From an uncultured Geobacter sp. (GTDB taxonomy: Bacteria; Desulfobacterota; Desulfuromonadia; Geobacterales; DSM-12255), in the NCBI GenBank assembly GCA_937860145.1, contig CALMBF010000155.1:1-64000 (forward strand): 64,000 bases of DNA, written 5' to 3'. Position numbers and translations under genes: made by a program. The notes beneath the pieces are model-generated. The model was not told the DNA's origin and did no database searches. It saw nothing but the letters and a program-made list of their open reading frames with translations. How positions within the stretch are numbered: the first letter of the stretch is position 1; the number at the start of each line of letters is the position of its first letter. Positions 1 to 7,923 of this stretch are shown here, piece after piece.

Positions 1-53
1 GGGTGGGTCAAAAAACACGCCTATGGTGGGTCAAAATTCAATGCCGATTGACA
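1..53. mobile_element. End of an insertion sequence (IS21-like)
   Basis: The motif GGTGGGTCAAAA occurs at 2-13 and again at 25-36 (period 23 bp), followed by TGCCGATTGACA ending at 53. Short repeated units of this kind close to a terminus ending in CA are typical of IS21-family ends, so the element would lie upstream, outside the window. The downstream ATPase frame reads straight out of this end. The family assignment comes from the repeat style only; no transposase gene is visible. Confidence 0.5.
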
Positions 54-820
54 CTTTCATCCCAATGCCCGAAGAAACGCAGTGCGTGAGCAATATCGAA
101 CACGAGTATATTGGACTAAAGAGCGAGGCTCCTGCAACAGGTTCGGTTCGACATGCGATTGACTCTGATGCAGTATTTCAATCATTTGTAGATGCAGCAT
201 ACAAGTGCGGGCAGGGGGTTCGGCGTGCCCGCTGGAGGCAAGCGCTGGAGTCACTGGGGGCTGATCCCATGTTCTCGGAGAATGGAATTGCAAACATTGC
301 GTTACCTAATAACGATCCAGCCAAATTTCGAAAATGGTTTGAGCGACTCAGTTCTGGGCATATGTTGATTCTGTTGACAGTAACTAGGCTTGTGGCAGCA
401 ACTGAAGAACGCACACTTATACTTCTCGATGAGCCGGAAGCCCACCTTCATCCACCTCTACTTAGTGCATTTGTGCGTTGTTTGAGTGAATTGCTCATCA
501 ACAGGAATGCTGTTGCAGTAGTTGCAACACATTCACCGGTAGTACTACAGGAGGTTCCTTCGAGATGCGCCCACATTATGACTCGAATCGGAGGATCAAC
601 ATCGGCGCATCGTCCAGAAATGGAAACATTTGGTGAGAGTGTTGGGAGGCTAACAGCAGAAGTATTTGGACTTGAAGTTGTTCAATCAGGGTTTCATCGC
701 TTCATCGCCGATTTGTCATCAAAGCATTCCACCTACGAAGAAGCTCTGCAGTGCTTTGGCGGTCATCTTGGTAGTGTGGGCCGAGCTCTGCTGCGCATGC
801 ATTTCCTTAAGAAGGGATAA
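23..820 (+). CDS. AAA/ABC-type ATPase, 5'-truncated (PtuA-like)
   Basis: This is the C-terminal half of an SMC/ABC-like ATPase. It has a signature-like LSSGH near residue 110, a Walker B strand LILLDEPEAHLHP near 131-143, and an H-loop VVATHSPVV near 167-175. No Walker A (GxxGxGK[ST]) is present. The first ten or so codons are insertion-sequence DNA (terminus at 53), and the frame stays open to the left edge of the window. The simplest reading is that an IS removed the N-terminal nucleotide-binding part. The gene sits 3 bp before an HNH nuclease gene, the arrangement of Septu defence (PtuA ATPase, PtuB nuclease). If truncated as it appears, it should not bind ATP normally. Other OLD-like overcoming-lysogenisation-defect ATPases share this C-terminal pattern. 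Confidence 0.7.
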   Translation: MVGQNSMPIDTFIPMPEETQCVSNIEHEYIGLKSEAPATGSVRHAIDSDAVFQSFVDAAYKCGQGVRRARWRQALESLGADPMFSENGIANIALPNNDPAKFRKWFERLSSGHMLILLTVTRLVAATEERTLILLDEPEAHLHPPLLSAFVRCLSELLINRNAVAVVATHSPVVLQEVPSRCAHIMTRIGGSTSAHRPEMETFGESVGRLTAEVFGLEVVQSGFHRFIADLSSKHSTYEEALQCFGGHLGSVGRALLRMHFLKKG

Positions 821-823
821 ATC

Positions 824-1672
824 GTGGACGCAATATCAAAACCATCAAAGGATGAATATCGGCAACTAATTGTTGCGTGTGCCAACGATTACACCCAGGC
901 ACGGACAGAGCATCGCAAGCAGCGAATACTATCATCACTTGATCAGCTTGAATCTTTTGCCGCTAGGTATGATGAATTAGCAGACTCTTATTCTTTGGAG
1001 ACACTTGGAACTCATACTCACTGCGGGAACGCAGCCAAGGATGATTTGGTAGACTTGTACGACACGAAATTTGTGCCGGAAGGAAGGCCTGGACGCGAAA
1101 CATATATGTCGATTCGGCAAAGTGCTCCGAAAAATCGTTGCCCGCTGTGCAGCCAATTACCAGTTTCTACGGTAGATCATTATCTTCCTAAATCAAAATA
1201 TCCAGCGATGGCAGTATACCCACGTAACCTTGTACCATCCTGTGTTAGGTGCAACGGCTATAAACTTGCAAAATCGGATGAACTAACGCTCCACCCATAC
1301 TATGACAACATTGAAAATATCCGCTGGCTGAAGTGTGTCCTGATTGATGGAGAAGCAATTTCGGTTGAGTTTGACGTATGGGAGAACGTGGTTCCAGCTT
1401 CATTACGCCAGCGAATGGCAAGCCATCTTAAGAACGTTGGTGTTGGAGAGCTATATCAGGTTTCAGCATTATCACATCTTGCTGATACTCGACATCGTCT
1501 CTGTGAAATTGGGAATGCCGGTGGAGCTGCAGCAGTTCATGCGCATCTCCTAGAAGAGCTTAATTCGCGACGAAGTTACAGGCTAAATTCGTGGGGCACC
1601 GCACTTTATACAGCTCTATGTACAGCGGATTGGTTTATTCAAGGGGGATACGCCAGAATTGAGCACGACTGA
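824..1672 (+). CDS. HNH endonuclease (PtuB-like)
   Basis: A 282-residue protein with a GTG start 3 bp after the ATPase stop, so the two are co-transcribed. The HNH centre spans about residues 105-147: CPLC, then VDHYLPKSKYP, then NLVPSCVRCNGYK. These give two Cys pairs for zinc and the His of the DH motif as catalytic base. HNH proteins of this layout beside an AAA/ABC ATPase are the nuclease subunit of Septu-type antiphage systems, and related pairs occur with some retrons. The nuclease appears intact although its ATPase partner is 5'-truncated. No reverse transcriptase lies nearby inside the window. Confidence 0.75.
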   Translation: MDAISKPSKDEYRQLIVACANDYTQARTEHRKQRILSSLDQLESFAARYDELADSYSLETLGTHTHCGNAAKDDLVDLYDTKFVPEGRPGRETYMSIRQSAPKNRCPLCSQLPVSTVDHYLPKSKYPAMAVYPRNLVPSCVRCNGYKLAKSDELTLHPYYDNIENIRWLKCVLIDGEAISVEFDVWENVVPASLRQRMASHLKNVGVGELYQVSALSHLADTRHRLCEIGNAGGAAAVHAHLLEELNSRRSYRLNSWGTALYTALCTADWFIQGGYARIEHD

Positions 1673-1827
1673 TTTGTAAGAAGAGTCAGATGCAGGGTCT
1701 GTTCTTAACTATAAGAAATGAGTGACGTCCCAAAAAGCCCCATAGACGCCGACCGCCCTAAAACCTGGGCTAGCGGGTCATGGGGGCACCCCGTTGAAAG
1801 CAAATTGATAAGGAAAGGAGCAAAGAA

Positions 1828-2016
1828 ATGCCAGTTATAACTGTAGATATTGGAATATTGGATAAGGAGAATAAAGCAGAGCTTGTGAGAGAGCTAACGG
1901 CAAAGGCGAGCGAGGTCACGAAGATTCCCGCAGACAAATTCATCGTGCTCATTAACGAGTTAGAGCGGGACAACATCGGTGTCGGCGGAAAGTTGCTGTC
2001 GGAGATATTGAAGTGA
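1828..2016 (+). CDS. 4-oxalocrotonate tautomerase family protein
   Basis: A 62-residue protein, the usual size of a 4-OT subunit. After removal of Met the N-terminal Pro (MPVITVDIG) is the catalytic base of this superfamily, followed by the beta-alpha-beta pattern and the KIPADKFIVLINE stretch. A strong ribosome binding site (AAGGAAAGGAG) precedes the start. Such enzymes ketonise 2-hydroxymuconate-type enols and work as hexamers. With no aromatic-degradation genes around it, the physiological substrate is unknown. Confidence 0.85.
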   Translation: MPVITVDIGILDKENKAELVRELTAKASEVTKIPADKFIVLINELERDNIGVGGKLLSEILK

Positions 2017-2032
2017 ATCGCTGTTCCTGTAA

Positions 2033-2122
2033 GCTGAATATGGTGTCGTTGAAGCCGCACTTTCCGATTATGAAGACCGTCTTGAGGAGTTTTTCAGAGA
2101 AGATGAGACCGAAGAGGAATAA
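2033..2122 (+). pseudogene. Possible C-terminal gene remnant
   Basis: The reading frame opens directly after a stop and gives a 29-residue acidic tail (ending EEFFREDETEEE) with no usable start codon. It ends 3 bp before the next gene. It could be the left-over 3' end of a gene lost by rearrangement in this accessory patch, or a chance frame. Confidence 0.2.
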
Positions 2123-2125
2123 GAA

Positions 2126-3076
2126 ATGACTGCGAAACCTGAATGGGAAAAATTCAAAGTTGGTGAATTGAGCACTACTAGATGGGTTAATCCTGATTGC
2201 CAACAGCTTACAACAGTTTCACATGTCGCTCATATAGAAACTGCAAAGAGAATATTTAAGGATGGCAAAATCAACTCTGGTCTGATCTTTGACAAGAGCA
2301 AGCTGAATACTGAAAGAATCTTGGTCGCGTGGTTATCTCCAAATCATTGGTCCGATGGTTTTCGTTACGGTAATGTACGCTTTAATTATGACTGGAAAAC
2401 GTTAATAGCTAACAAAAGGTATTATTGGGTAGAAAGCCTTGCTTATGGAGTTAAAGCATGTCGCATTCTAGTTACAGATGAAGATAGATCAGATATTTTA
2501 GAAGAATATGACCCGACACGCCGTGATGGGCCTTGGTGGTTTGATGAAATAAATGATAACCATTATTGGAATGGAAACTACTGTCTTGAAATAATGATAG
2601 AAAGAGACGTTGACATTGATGATTGTTTGACCATCGATTTTGTCAATCACCATCTACAGTTTTGTAATATTTTGCCATTGCATTGTGAAGATTGTGGAAG
2701 GTCAAATCTCAATGCTGGCAAAAGGTTGATATCGTACATTTTATCAAACAGTTATAATTTCCCCAGGAAAAAGTTTCTTGGAACCATCAATGCTGAGAAG
2801 TGTATAAAAGATGACGTCGTTTACATAGTACGTTTGATTATGGAGTCTTTACCTGATTATATAGACCAATATTCTGGAGATATTACCTCTGACTCTGACG
2901 TTGCTTTACCACTCGCAAAGTCAATATTGTCTTACTATTCGGATGAAGACAAAAAAAACTGCGAAAAACTGCTTAGCTTGTTTGATTCAGCAGATGAATT
3001 TATAAAAACCCTTGAAAAGCTTTGTGTTAAAAGATTTCGTGTAAAACATTTGTATGAAGAGGACTATTTGTCATGA
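2126..3076 (+). CDS. Unknown AT-rich protein, possible ADP-ribosyltransferase-like fold
   Basis: A 316-residue cytoplasmic protein with no signal peptide or membrane segment. The N-terminal third reads TTVSHVAHIETAKRIFKDG, then WLSPNHWSDGFRYGNVRF, then YYWVESLAYG. A His-containing first strand, a helix ending in a glycine, and a YGxVxF strand recall DarT/RES-type ADP-ribosyltransferase folds, but this is a visual analogy only. Two Cys pairs near 190-195 (HCEDCGR) could bind metal. Codon use is markedly AT-rich compared with the flanking genes, suggesting recent transfer. The stop overlaps the start of the next gene (ATGA), so the two form a translationally coupled pair. A toxin or antiphage effector role is inferred from context. 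Confidence 0.6.
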   Translation: MTAKPEWEKFKVGELSTTRWVNPDCQQLTTVSHVAHIETAKRIFKDGKINSGLIFDKSKLNTERILVAWLSPNHWSDGFRYGNVRFNYDWKTLIANKRYYWVESLAYGVKACRILVTDEDRSDILEEYDPTRRDGPWWFDEINDNHYWNGNYCLEIMIERDVDIDDCLTIDFVNHHLQFCNILPLHCEDCGRSNLNAGKRLISYILSNSYNFPRKKFLGTINAEKCIKDDVVYIVRLIMESLPDYIDQYSGDITSDSDVALPLAKSILSYYSDEDKKNCEKLLSLFDSADEFIKTLEKLCVKRFRVKHLYEEDYLS

Positions 3077-3330
3077 AACTGGCTGAACTTGCATTTGCAT
3101 GTTACGTCTACGCCAGCATGACTGATTATGACAGCTCTTATATAGACTTCCTCGGCAAGGTCGGAAAAGACTTGGACTTGACGGACGCTGATCACCGACA
3201 GGCCCTTATCACATGGCTCAACCAATGGGGATGCAGACAGTTTTCAAAAGAATGCCATGAGTTGGCCAGTAATGAAATCTTGCAGGGTGAGCCAGCGGGA
3301 CGCCCTTCGTATATTCACATTCCTTGTTAG
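3073..3330 (+). CDS. Small protein coupled to the upstream unknown gene
   Basis: An 85-residue protein starting in an ATGA overlap with the gene before it. It is mostly helical and acidic, with a recognisable core (LITWLNQWGCRQFSKE). The last dozen residues read as low-quality sequence, and base composition changes sharply near 3280, so the C-terminus may be a rearrangement junction. It may be the partner or immunity factor of the upstream protein. No family recognised. Confidence 0.5.
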   Translation: MKLAELAFACYVYASMTDYDSSYIDFLGKVGKDLDLTDADHRQALITWLNQWGCRQFSKECHELASNEILQGEPAGRPSYIHIPC

Positions 3331-3476
3331 TATTGGTTGGGCCCTTTTGGGTAGTTGATTTGTGGACTTGGCCCGCATGGAAGCCAGATGCCCCTACGGC
3401 GACGGTAGTAGGCCTGCCGGGGTTGCGTGCCAAGTTCCCGCATTTCAGCGAGTGGGTGCGCGATTGGAAAGGTTAA
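3291..3476 (+). pseudogene. Possible C-terminal remnant of another gene
   Basis: After the stop at 3288-3290 an open frame continues for 61 codons. It ends in a protein-like segment (residues about 36-61) rich in Trp, Pro and Gly, closing with FSEWVRDWKG. It has no convincing start or ribosome binding site and overlaps the previous gene. Its GC-rich composition matches the chromosome rather than the AT-rich pair upstream. It may be the 3' end of a chromosomal gene cut by the inserted DNA. Confidence 0.2.
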
Positions 3477-3543
3477 CGGTATAGGGTACCATGTAAATAT
3501 ATAGAGCCGGGAGTGTCCTGCATTCCCCCGGAAAGGAAGAGAT

Positions 3544-3819
3544 ATGACAAAAGCTGACATCGTTGGGATAATTTGTGACCGGCTCAAATGTTCAAAAAAG
3601 CAGGGCACCGAGGTCGTTGAATTAGTTTTCGAGACCATGAAAGATATGATAGAGGGAGGCGAAACCCTCAAAATAAGCGGATTCGGGAATTTCGATGTGA
3701 AGCAGAAGGCCGACCGGCGCGGCAGGAACCCACAGACCGGCGAGGAAATTACCATCGAGGCCAGGCGTATTCTCACGTTCAAGCCGAGCGCGTTGCTTAA
3801 AAAGGCAATTAACGAATAA
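3544..3819 (+). CDS. ihfA: Integration host factor alpha-type / HU-family DNA-binding protein
   Basis: A 91-residue histone-like protein. Residues 1-45 form the helical dimerisation body, then KISGFGNFDVKQK, the DNA-intercalating arm with RGRNPQTGEEI, and the closing EARRILTFKPS. The GRNP arm and the GNFDV strand favour IHF-alpha over HU. It bends DNA as a dimer with IhfB and is needed at many sigma-54 promoters. Its start is preceded by GGAAAGGAAGAG. A short imperfect hairpin (about 3507-3531) lies just before the ribosome binding site. The gene is apparently monocistronic. Confidence 0.85.
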   Translation: MTKADIVGIICDRLKCSKKQGTEVVELVFETMKDMIEGGETLKISGFGNFDVKQKADRRGRNPQTGEEITIEARRILTFKPSALLKKAINE

Positions 3820-3938
3820 TCAGTAGCATCCTGATGCAATTTGATATTGTTTGGTGGGTGAATAACTGCGACAGCTAATTACCCCGACTGATCTGGTATT
3901 GGTTGACATTACCTTTGATTGTCGTGTAGATTTTGCGC

Positions 3939-4109
3939 ATGACTCTTGCCCCTCTCACAACCGACAACCTTCTCAACATCGCAGCCCTGCTCGTCGGCCT
4001 GTGGGGGATATACCTCACAAAAAAAAATCCAGGCTCCCTGCAGGAGACATTTAAAAAAAACCTAAAATCCGACCATCAAAACTGTTTTGATGGTTTAATT
4101 CCGATTTAA
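3939..4109 (+). CDS. Possible 56-residue membrane peptide
   Basis: An open frame with one hydrophobic stretch (about residues 10-26, NLLNIAALLVGLWGIYL) followed by a basic tail. No Shine-Dalgarno sequence precedes the ATG, and the 3' part runs through a small hairpin (ATCAAAACTGTTTTGAT). It lies in the otherwise gene-free 3820-4326 stretch. Kept as a low-confidence candidate. Confidence 0.2.
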   Translation: MTLAPLTTDNLLNIAALLVGLWGIYLTKKNPGSLQETFKKNLKSDHQNCFDGLIPI

Positions 4110-4140
4110 CGATGTTTAAAGGTTGATTAAAGACCAGTTA

Positions 4141-4170
4141 AAGGCTCCAGTTTCTGGGGCCTTTTCCTTT
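4141..4170 (+). terminator. Rho-independent terminator
   Basis: The stem AAGGCTCCAG / CTGGGGCCTT (one G-T wobble) closes a three-base TTT loop and is followed by TTCCTTTTCT. It would end rightward transcription from the IHF gene region before the leftward block that follows. Confidence 0.7.
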
Positions 4171-4260
4171 TCTGGCTCCACACCCTCCGCTCTTCCCTCC
4201 TTTCTGCTCCTGCTTGATGCCAGGGGCATTGAAGATTACTGGACAAATTTCCCTTTTTCC

Positions 4261-4291
4261 CAAAATAAAAGGTGGCCATTTAAGCCACCTT
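4261..4291 (-). terminator. Rho-independent terminator (leftward)
   Basis: The perfect 8-bp stem AAGGTGGC / GCCACCTT has a 7-base loop. Read on the minus strand it is followed by TTTATTTTGGG, a U-rich tail. It lies just downstream of the small leftward gene that follows glgP, so it probably ends the glgP transcript. Confidence 0.7.
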
Positions 4292-4326
4292 GAGTTACGG
4301 CTAAGCTGTGCGATTCGTCGCTCCAG

Positions 4327-4593
4327 TCAGGTCTGCCCAGAGTGACACCGTGCCATTCTGTTTTCTCGTTGAGCCTCATACTCCTCCTCGCGACAGCAGT
4401 AATAGTCGAGGTTACACCATACCAACAGTTTCTCTCCGGCAGCAGGGGGATTCGAGCTGTTTATCCTAAAGAGATGGTCATCGCACACCACGCTACCGTC
4501 CGGTCGTACCTTAACCAGGTACCGCCCGTACTCTACGGGCGTGATGGCGGGATGATCGACTCGTCCTTCTTCGATAAGATGAAATACCTGCAT
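4327..4593 (-). CDS. Small hypothetical protein downstream of glgP
   Basis: An 88-residue protein, leftward, 59 bp after the glgP stop and before a leftward terminator, so it is probably the last gene of that transcript. The middle (EYGRYLVKVRPDGSVVCDDHLFRI) reads like a compact beta domain, and three Cys cluster in CNLDYYCCREEE. A weak ribosome binding site (AAGGGAAACAAAAGAG) precedes the start. No family recognised. Confidence 0.45.
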   Translation of the reverse strand: MQVFHLIEEGRVDHPAITPVEYGRYLVKVRPDGSVVCDDHLFRINSSNPPAAGEKLLVWCNLDYYCCREEEYEAQRENRMARCHSGQT

Positions 4594-4652
4594 ACGTTCT
4601 CTTTTGTTTCCCTTGGTACAGAGGGTTCAGTAAGGATTGTCAGCATCTAAGC

Positions 4653-7181
4653 CTATTCCTCTCTTTTGCCGCGACTGGCCTTCCCTTGCGAGTAAACGTA
4701 CTTCTCCGTGTCGATGATCCCTTCGGTCTTCCAGATCTTGTTGCAGTATTCCCTAATGGCCCGGTCCGAGGAGAATTTTCCCATCCCGGCCAGGTTCAGG
4801 ATCGACATCTCCGCCCACTTATTTCTGTCCTTGTACGCCGCGCTTACCCGGTCCTGGCAATCGATGTAGGACTGGTAATCCGCCAGCACCAGATACTCGT
4901 CGCGGCCCAGCAGGTTGTCCACCAGCGGACGGAATAGATCCCGATCACCATTGGAATAGACACCTTCGGCGATCTGGTCGATGGCTTCCCGTAGAAGGAG
5001 GTTCCCCTCGTACCAGCTTCGCGGCTGGTAGCCGCTGGACTTGAGTTCGGCAGCCTCCGCGGCATTTAGACCGAAAAGGAAGAAATTCTCCTTGCCGACC
5101 TCCTCCCGTATCTCGATGTTGGCCCCATCAAGAGTGCCGATGGTAAGAGCGCCGTTCAAGGCGAGCTTCATGTTGCCGGTTCCGGAGGCTTCTTTTCCGG
5201 CCACCGATATCTGCTCGGAAAGATCGGCCGCAGGCACGATCAACTGGCTGTTGGTAACGTTGAAATCCGGGAAGAACACGACCTTGAGCCTTCCGGCCAC
5301 GTCGGGATCGGCATTTACGACGTCAGCGACGGAGGTGATCAGCTTGATGATCAGTTTCGCCAGGTAGTAGCCGGGCGCAGCCTTGCCGGCAAAGATGAAG
5401 GTCCGCGGCGTGACGTCGGCATTCGGGTCCCGCTTGATCCGGTTGTACAGGGTGATGATGTGCAGCACATTGAGGTGTTGGCGCTTGTACTCGTGGATTC
5501 GCTTCACCTGCACATCGAAAAGACTTGAGGGGTCTACCTCGATACCGGTCCGTTCCAGAATGACCTTTGCCAGCGCTTTCTTGTTCGCCAGTTTGATCTT
5601 CAGCCATTTTTGCTGAAAGGTCGTGCTCCTTGCCGAAGCCTGGAGCCATCCAAGTTCCGTTTCGAGATTGCTGAGCCACCCGTCACCCAGCTTCGAAGAA
5701 ACCAGCTTCGCGAGCTCCGGGTTGCTGAGTGCAAGCCATCGGCGGGGGGTAACTCCGTTGGTGATGCTGTGAAATTTCTCGGGGAAAAGTTCGTAGAAGT
5801 CATGGAGCACGGTCTTTTTCAGAAGCTCGGTGTGCAGTGCAGCGACTCCGTTGACGGCATGGGAGCCGACACATGCGAGGTGTGCCATGCGTACATGTTT
5901 TTCGCCGGTCTCGTCGATCAACGACAGGCGTGCGATCCGCGGGTCGTCTTCCGGAAAACGGATGCGCGCATCAATCAGAAACCGCCGGTTTATTTCAAAG
6001 ATGATCTCGACGATGCGGGGAAGGACACTGGAGAAGAGCGGCAAGGGCCACTTTTCCAGCGCTTCCGATAGAAGCGTATGGTTCGTATAGGCAAACGACT
6101 CCCGGGTTATGCGCCACGCCTCGTCCCATTCAAGATTGTGTTCGTCCACCAGCAGCCGCATCAGCTCGGCAATTCCCACCGAAGGGTGGGTGTCGTTGAT
6201 CTGGATGGCAAAGTTTTCGGAAAAGGTTTCGATGCTTCTGCCCAACAGGAGATGGAACCTGATCATGTCCTGCAGGGAGCAGGAAACGAAGAAATATTGC
6301 TGGCAGAGGCGCAGAAGTTTCCCGATTTCCGGTTCGTCGTTGGGGTAGAGGACCTTGCTGATGGTTTCGGAGAGGACCTTGTCATCGACCGCCTTGTAGT
6401 AATCTCCGGCATTGAATGCCTGAAAATCGAGCGACGCTACCGCTTCAGATTTCCAGAGACGGAGCACGGCTACTCCACCGGAGCGATAGCCTGCAACGGG
6501 AGTGTCATAGGCGACGCCTTTGATCACCTTCTCCGGAAGCCACCGAACCGCCAGTCCCCCTGCGGGATCGGCCACAAACTCGGTATGCCCTCCGAACTTG
6601 ACCTCATAGGTGATATCAGGCCGGCGTACCTCCCATGGATTGCCGTTCTTGAGCCAATTGTCGGCTTTTTCAGACTGCCAGCCGTCTCGGATTTCCTGCT
6701 CGAAGATTCCGAATTCGTAGCGGATGCCGTAACCTACCGCAGGGACCCTGAGTGTCGCCATCGATTCGAGGTAACAGGCGGCGAGACGGCCGAGACCGCC
6801 GTTGCCAAGCCCCGGCTCGATTTCCTGGAGGAGTATGTCCTCCAGATCCTGTTCCAAAGCCGACAATGCCTTACGGACCGGCTCGGTGATGCCCATGTTG
6901 ACCAAGTTGTTTCCCAGGTGCGGACCCATGAGGAATTCCGACGACAGATAACTCACGATCTTCGGGGATTCTCGCGTCGAAGACAGGAAAACATCGAACG
7001 TGGCAAGCCAGTCATGCAGCATATGGTCGCGAACGGCATACGCTGTGGCCATATACCAGTCGTTACGGGTGGCAAAGGATGCCGGTTTTGCCAGGGTATG
7101 GTGGAGATGTCTGCGAATGGACTTTTGAATCTCCAGAGGGGTCATTCCGTGATGGTCGTCAGCTGTATTTGATGGTGCCAT
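4653..7181 (-). CDS. glgP: Glycogen/starch/maltodextrin phosphorylase
   Basis: An 842-residue GT35 phosphorylase of normal family length. It releases glucose-1-phosphate from alpha-1,4-glucans with inorganic phosphate and pyridoxal phosphate. Visible signatures are GNGGLGRLAACYLESMAT near 125-142, the glucan-site region with IQINDTHPS, and the PLP site EASGTGNMKLALNGALTIGT near 668, whose lysine carries the cofactor. The start is set by AAAGGAG eight bases upstream of the ATG. A small hypothetical gene follows it and a TetR regulator gene lies upstream in the same direction. Its role is mobilising storage glycogen in the cytoplasm. Confidence 0.97.
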   Translation of the reverse strand: MAPSNTADDHHGMTPLEIQKSIRRHLHHTLAKPASFATRNDWYMATAYAVRDHMLHDWLATFDVFLSSTRESPKIVSYLSSEFLMGPHLGNNLVNMGITEPVRKALSALEQDLEDILLQEIEPGLGNGGLGRLAACYLESMATLRVPAVGYGIRYEFGIFEQEIRDGWQSEKADNWLKNGNPWEVRRPDITYEVKFGGHTEFVADPAGGLAVRWLPEKVIKGVAYDTPVAGYRSGGVAVLRLWKSEAVASLDFQAFNAGDYYKAVDDKVLSETISKVLYPNDEPEIGKLLRLCQQYFFVSCSLQDMIRFHLLLGRSIETFSENFAIQINDTHPSVGIAELMRLLVDEHNLEWDEAWRITRESFAYTNHTLLSEALEKWPLPLFSSVLPRIVEIIFEINRRFLIDARIRFPEDDPRIARLSLIDETGEKHVRMAHLACVGSHAVNGVAALHTELLKKTVLHDFYELFPEKFHSITNGVTPRRWLALSNPELAKLVSSKLGDGWLSNLETELGWLQASARSTTFQQKWLKIKLANKKALAKVILERTGIEVDPSSLFDVQVKRIHEYKRQHLNVLHIITLYNRIKRDPNADVTPRTFIFAGKAAPGYYLAKLIIKLITSVADVVNADPDVAGRLKVVFFPDFNVTNSQLIVPAADLSEQISVAGKEASGTGNMKLALNGALTIGTLDGANIEIREEVGKENFFLFGLNAAEAAELKSSGYQPRSWYEGNLLLREAIDQIAEGVYSNGDRDLFRPLVDNLLGRDEYLVLADYQSYIDCQDRVSAAYKDRNKWAEMSILNLAGMGKFSSDRAIREYCNKIWKTEGIIDTEKYVYSQGKASRGKREE

Positions 7182-7272
7182 TGCTTTGCTCCTTTCTTAA
7201 CCTCCATTTGTCAGGGCGTGCACATTATTATTTCTGATTCGCAAGCATATCACTGGCCTCGACCAATAAGAG

Positions 7273-7908
7273 TCATGATGCTATTTGATCGAGTAGCTTA
7301 TCAAGCATTCTTGTTTTCTTTTCCGTATTGAACTTCTGATATTGCAAAAATTGCTGATCATAGATGAAATAAGTGATATACGCCAATAATGGACGTATAA
7401 CATCTTCAGTATTTACAAGCACAAACTCTTTTCGCTTAATGCCATCAACTATGATATCCTCCAAAATAGTTACAATTACATTTGTAATGCGTGCATGAAG
7501 TTCAGATATTATGTCTCTGCGACAATCTGTAATTAGTAAAAATAGAATCTGACAGTTGACCTTGTTGACCACTATGGAATCTACAAACTCTATAACGAAC
7601 AGCTTTATTCTATTGCGTGCAGTTCCATCTGAAACTGACGAAAGCATCACCGCGTTTTCAATGGTCCCGCATAATCGGCCCACCAGTTCAAGGTAGAGAC
7701 CCTCTTTGCTCTTGAAATAGTAGTAAAGCGTCGGCTTGGTCACTTCAGCGGCTGATGCAATCTCACGAACACTTGTTGCCTCGAAGCCTTTCTTTGCAAA
7801 CAGTTGCAGTGCTACATCCAGCAGTCGGTCCCGAACGGCAGGGCAGGGCCGTTTGCTGATTACGCTTTCTGGTGTGGTGTTTCCTGGCGACATACTATCC
7901 CCCAGCAT
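7273..7908 (-). CDS. TetR-family transcriptional regulator
   Basis: A 211-residue protein. The TetR helix-turn-helix lies at about residues 28-75: LFAKKGFEATSVREIASAAEV, then TKPTLYYYFKSKEGLY. The all-helical C-terminal ligand and dimer domain has little similarity to named regulators. It starts 15 bp after the stop of the diguanylate cyclase gene, so the two may be co-transcribed. The target is unknown; glgP, immediately downstream, is one possibility. Confidence 0.9.
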   Translation of the reverse strand: MLGDSMSPGNTTPESVISKRPCPAVRDRLLDVALQLFAKKGFEATSVREIASAAEVTKPTLYYYFKSKEGLYLELVGRLCGTIENAVMLSSVSDGTARNRIKLFVIEFVDSIVVNKVNCQILFLLITDCRRDIISELHARITNVIVTILEDIIVDGIKRKEFVLVNTEDVIRPLLAYITYFIYDQQFLQYQKFNTEKKTRMLDKLLDQIAS

Positions 7909-7923
7909 TCTTCGATGGTTTTG

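Noticed and set aside
6078-7172. 364-codon rightward frame opposite glgP
   Set aside because: It lies entirely antisense to glycogen phosphorylase, whose motifs and ribosome binding site are clear. Long opposite frames are expected in GC-rich genes.
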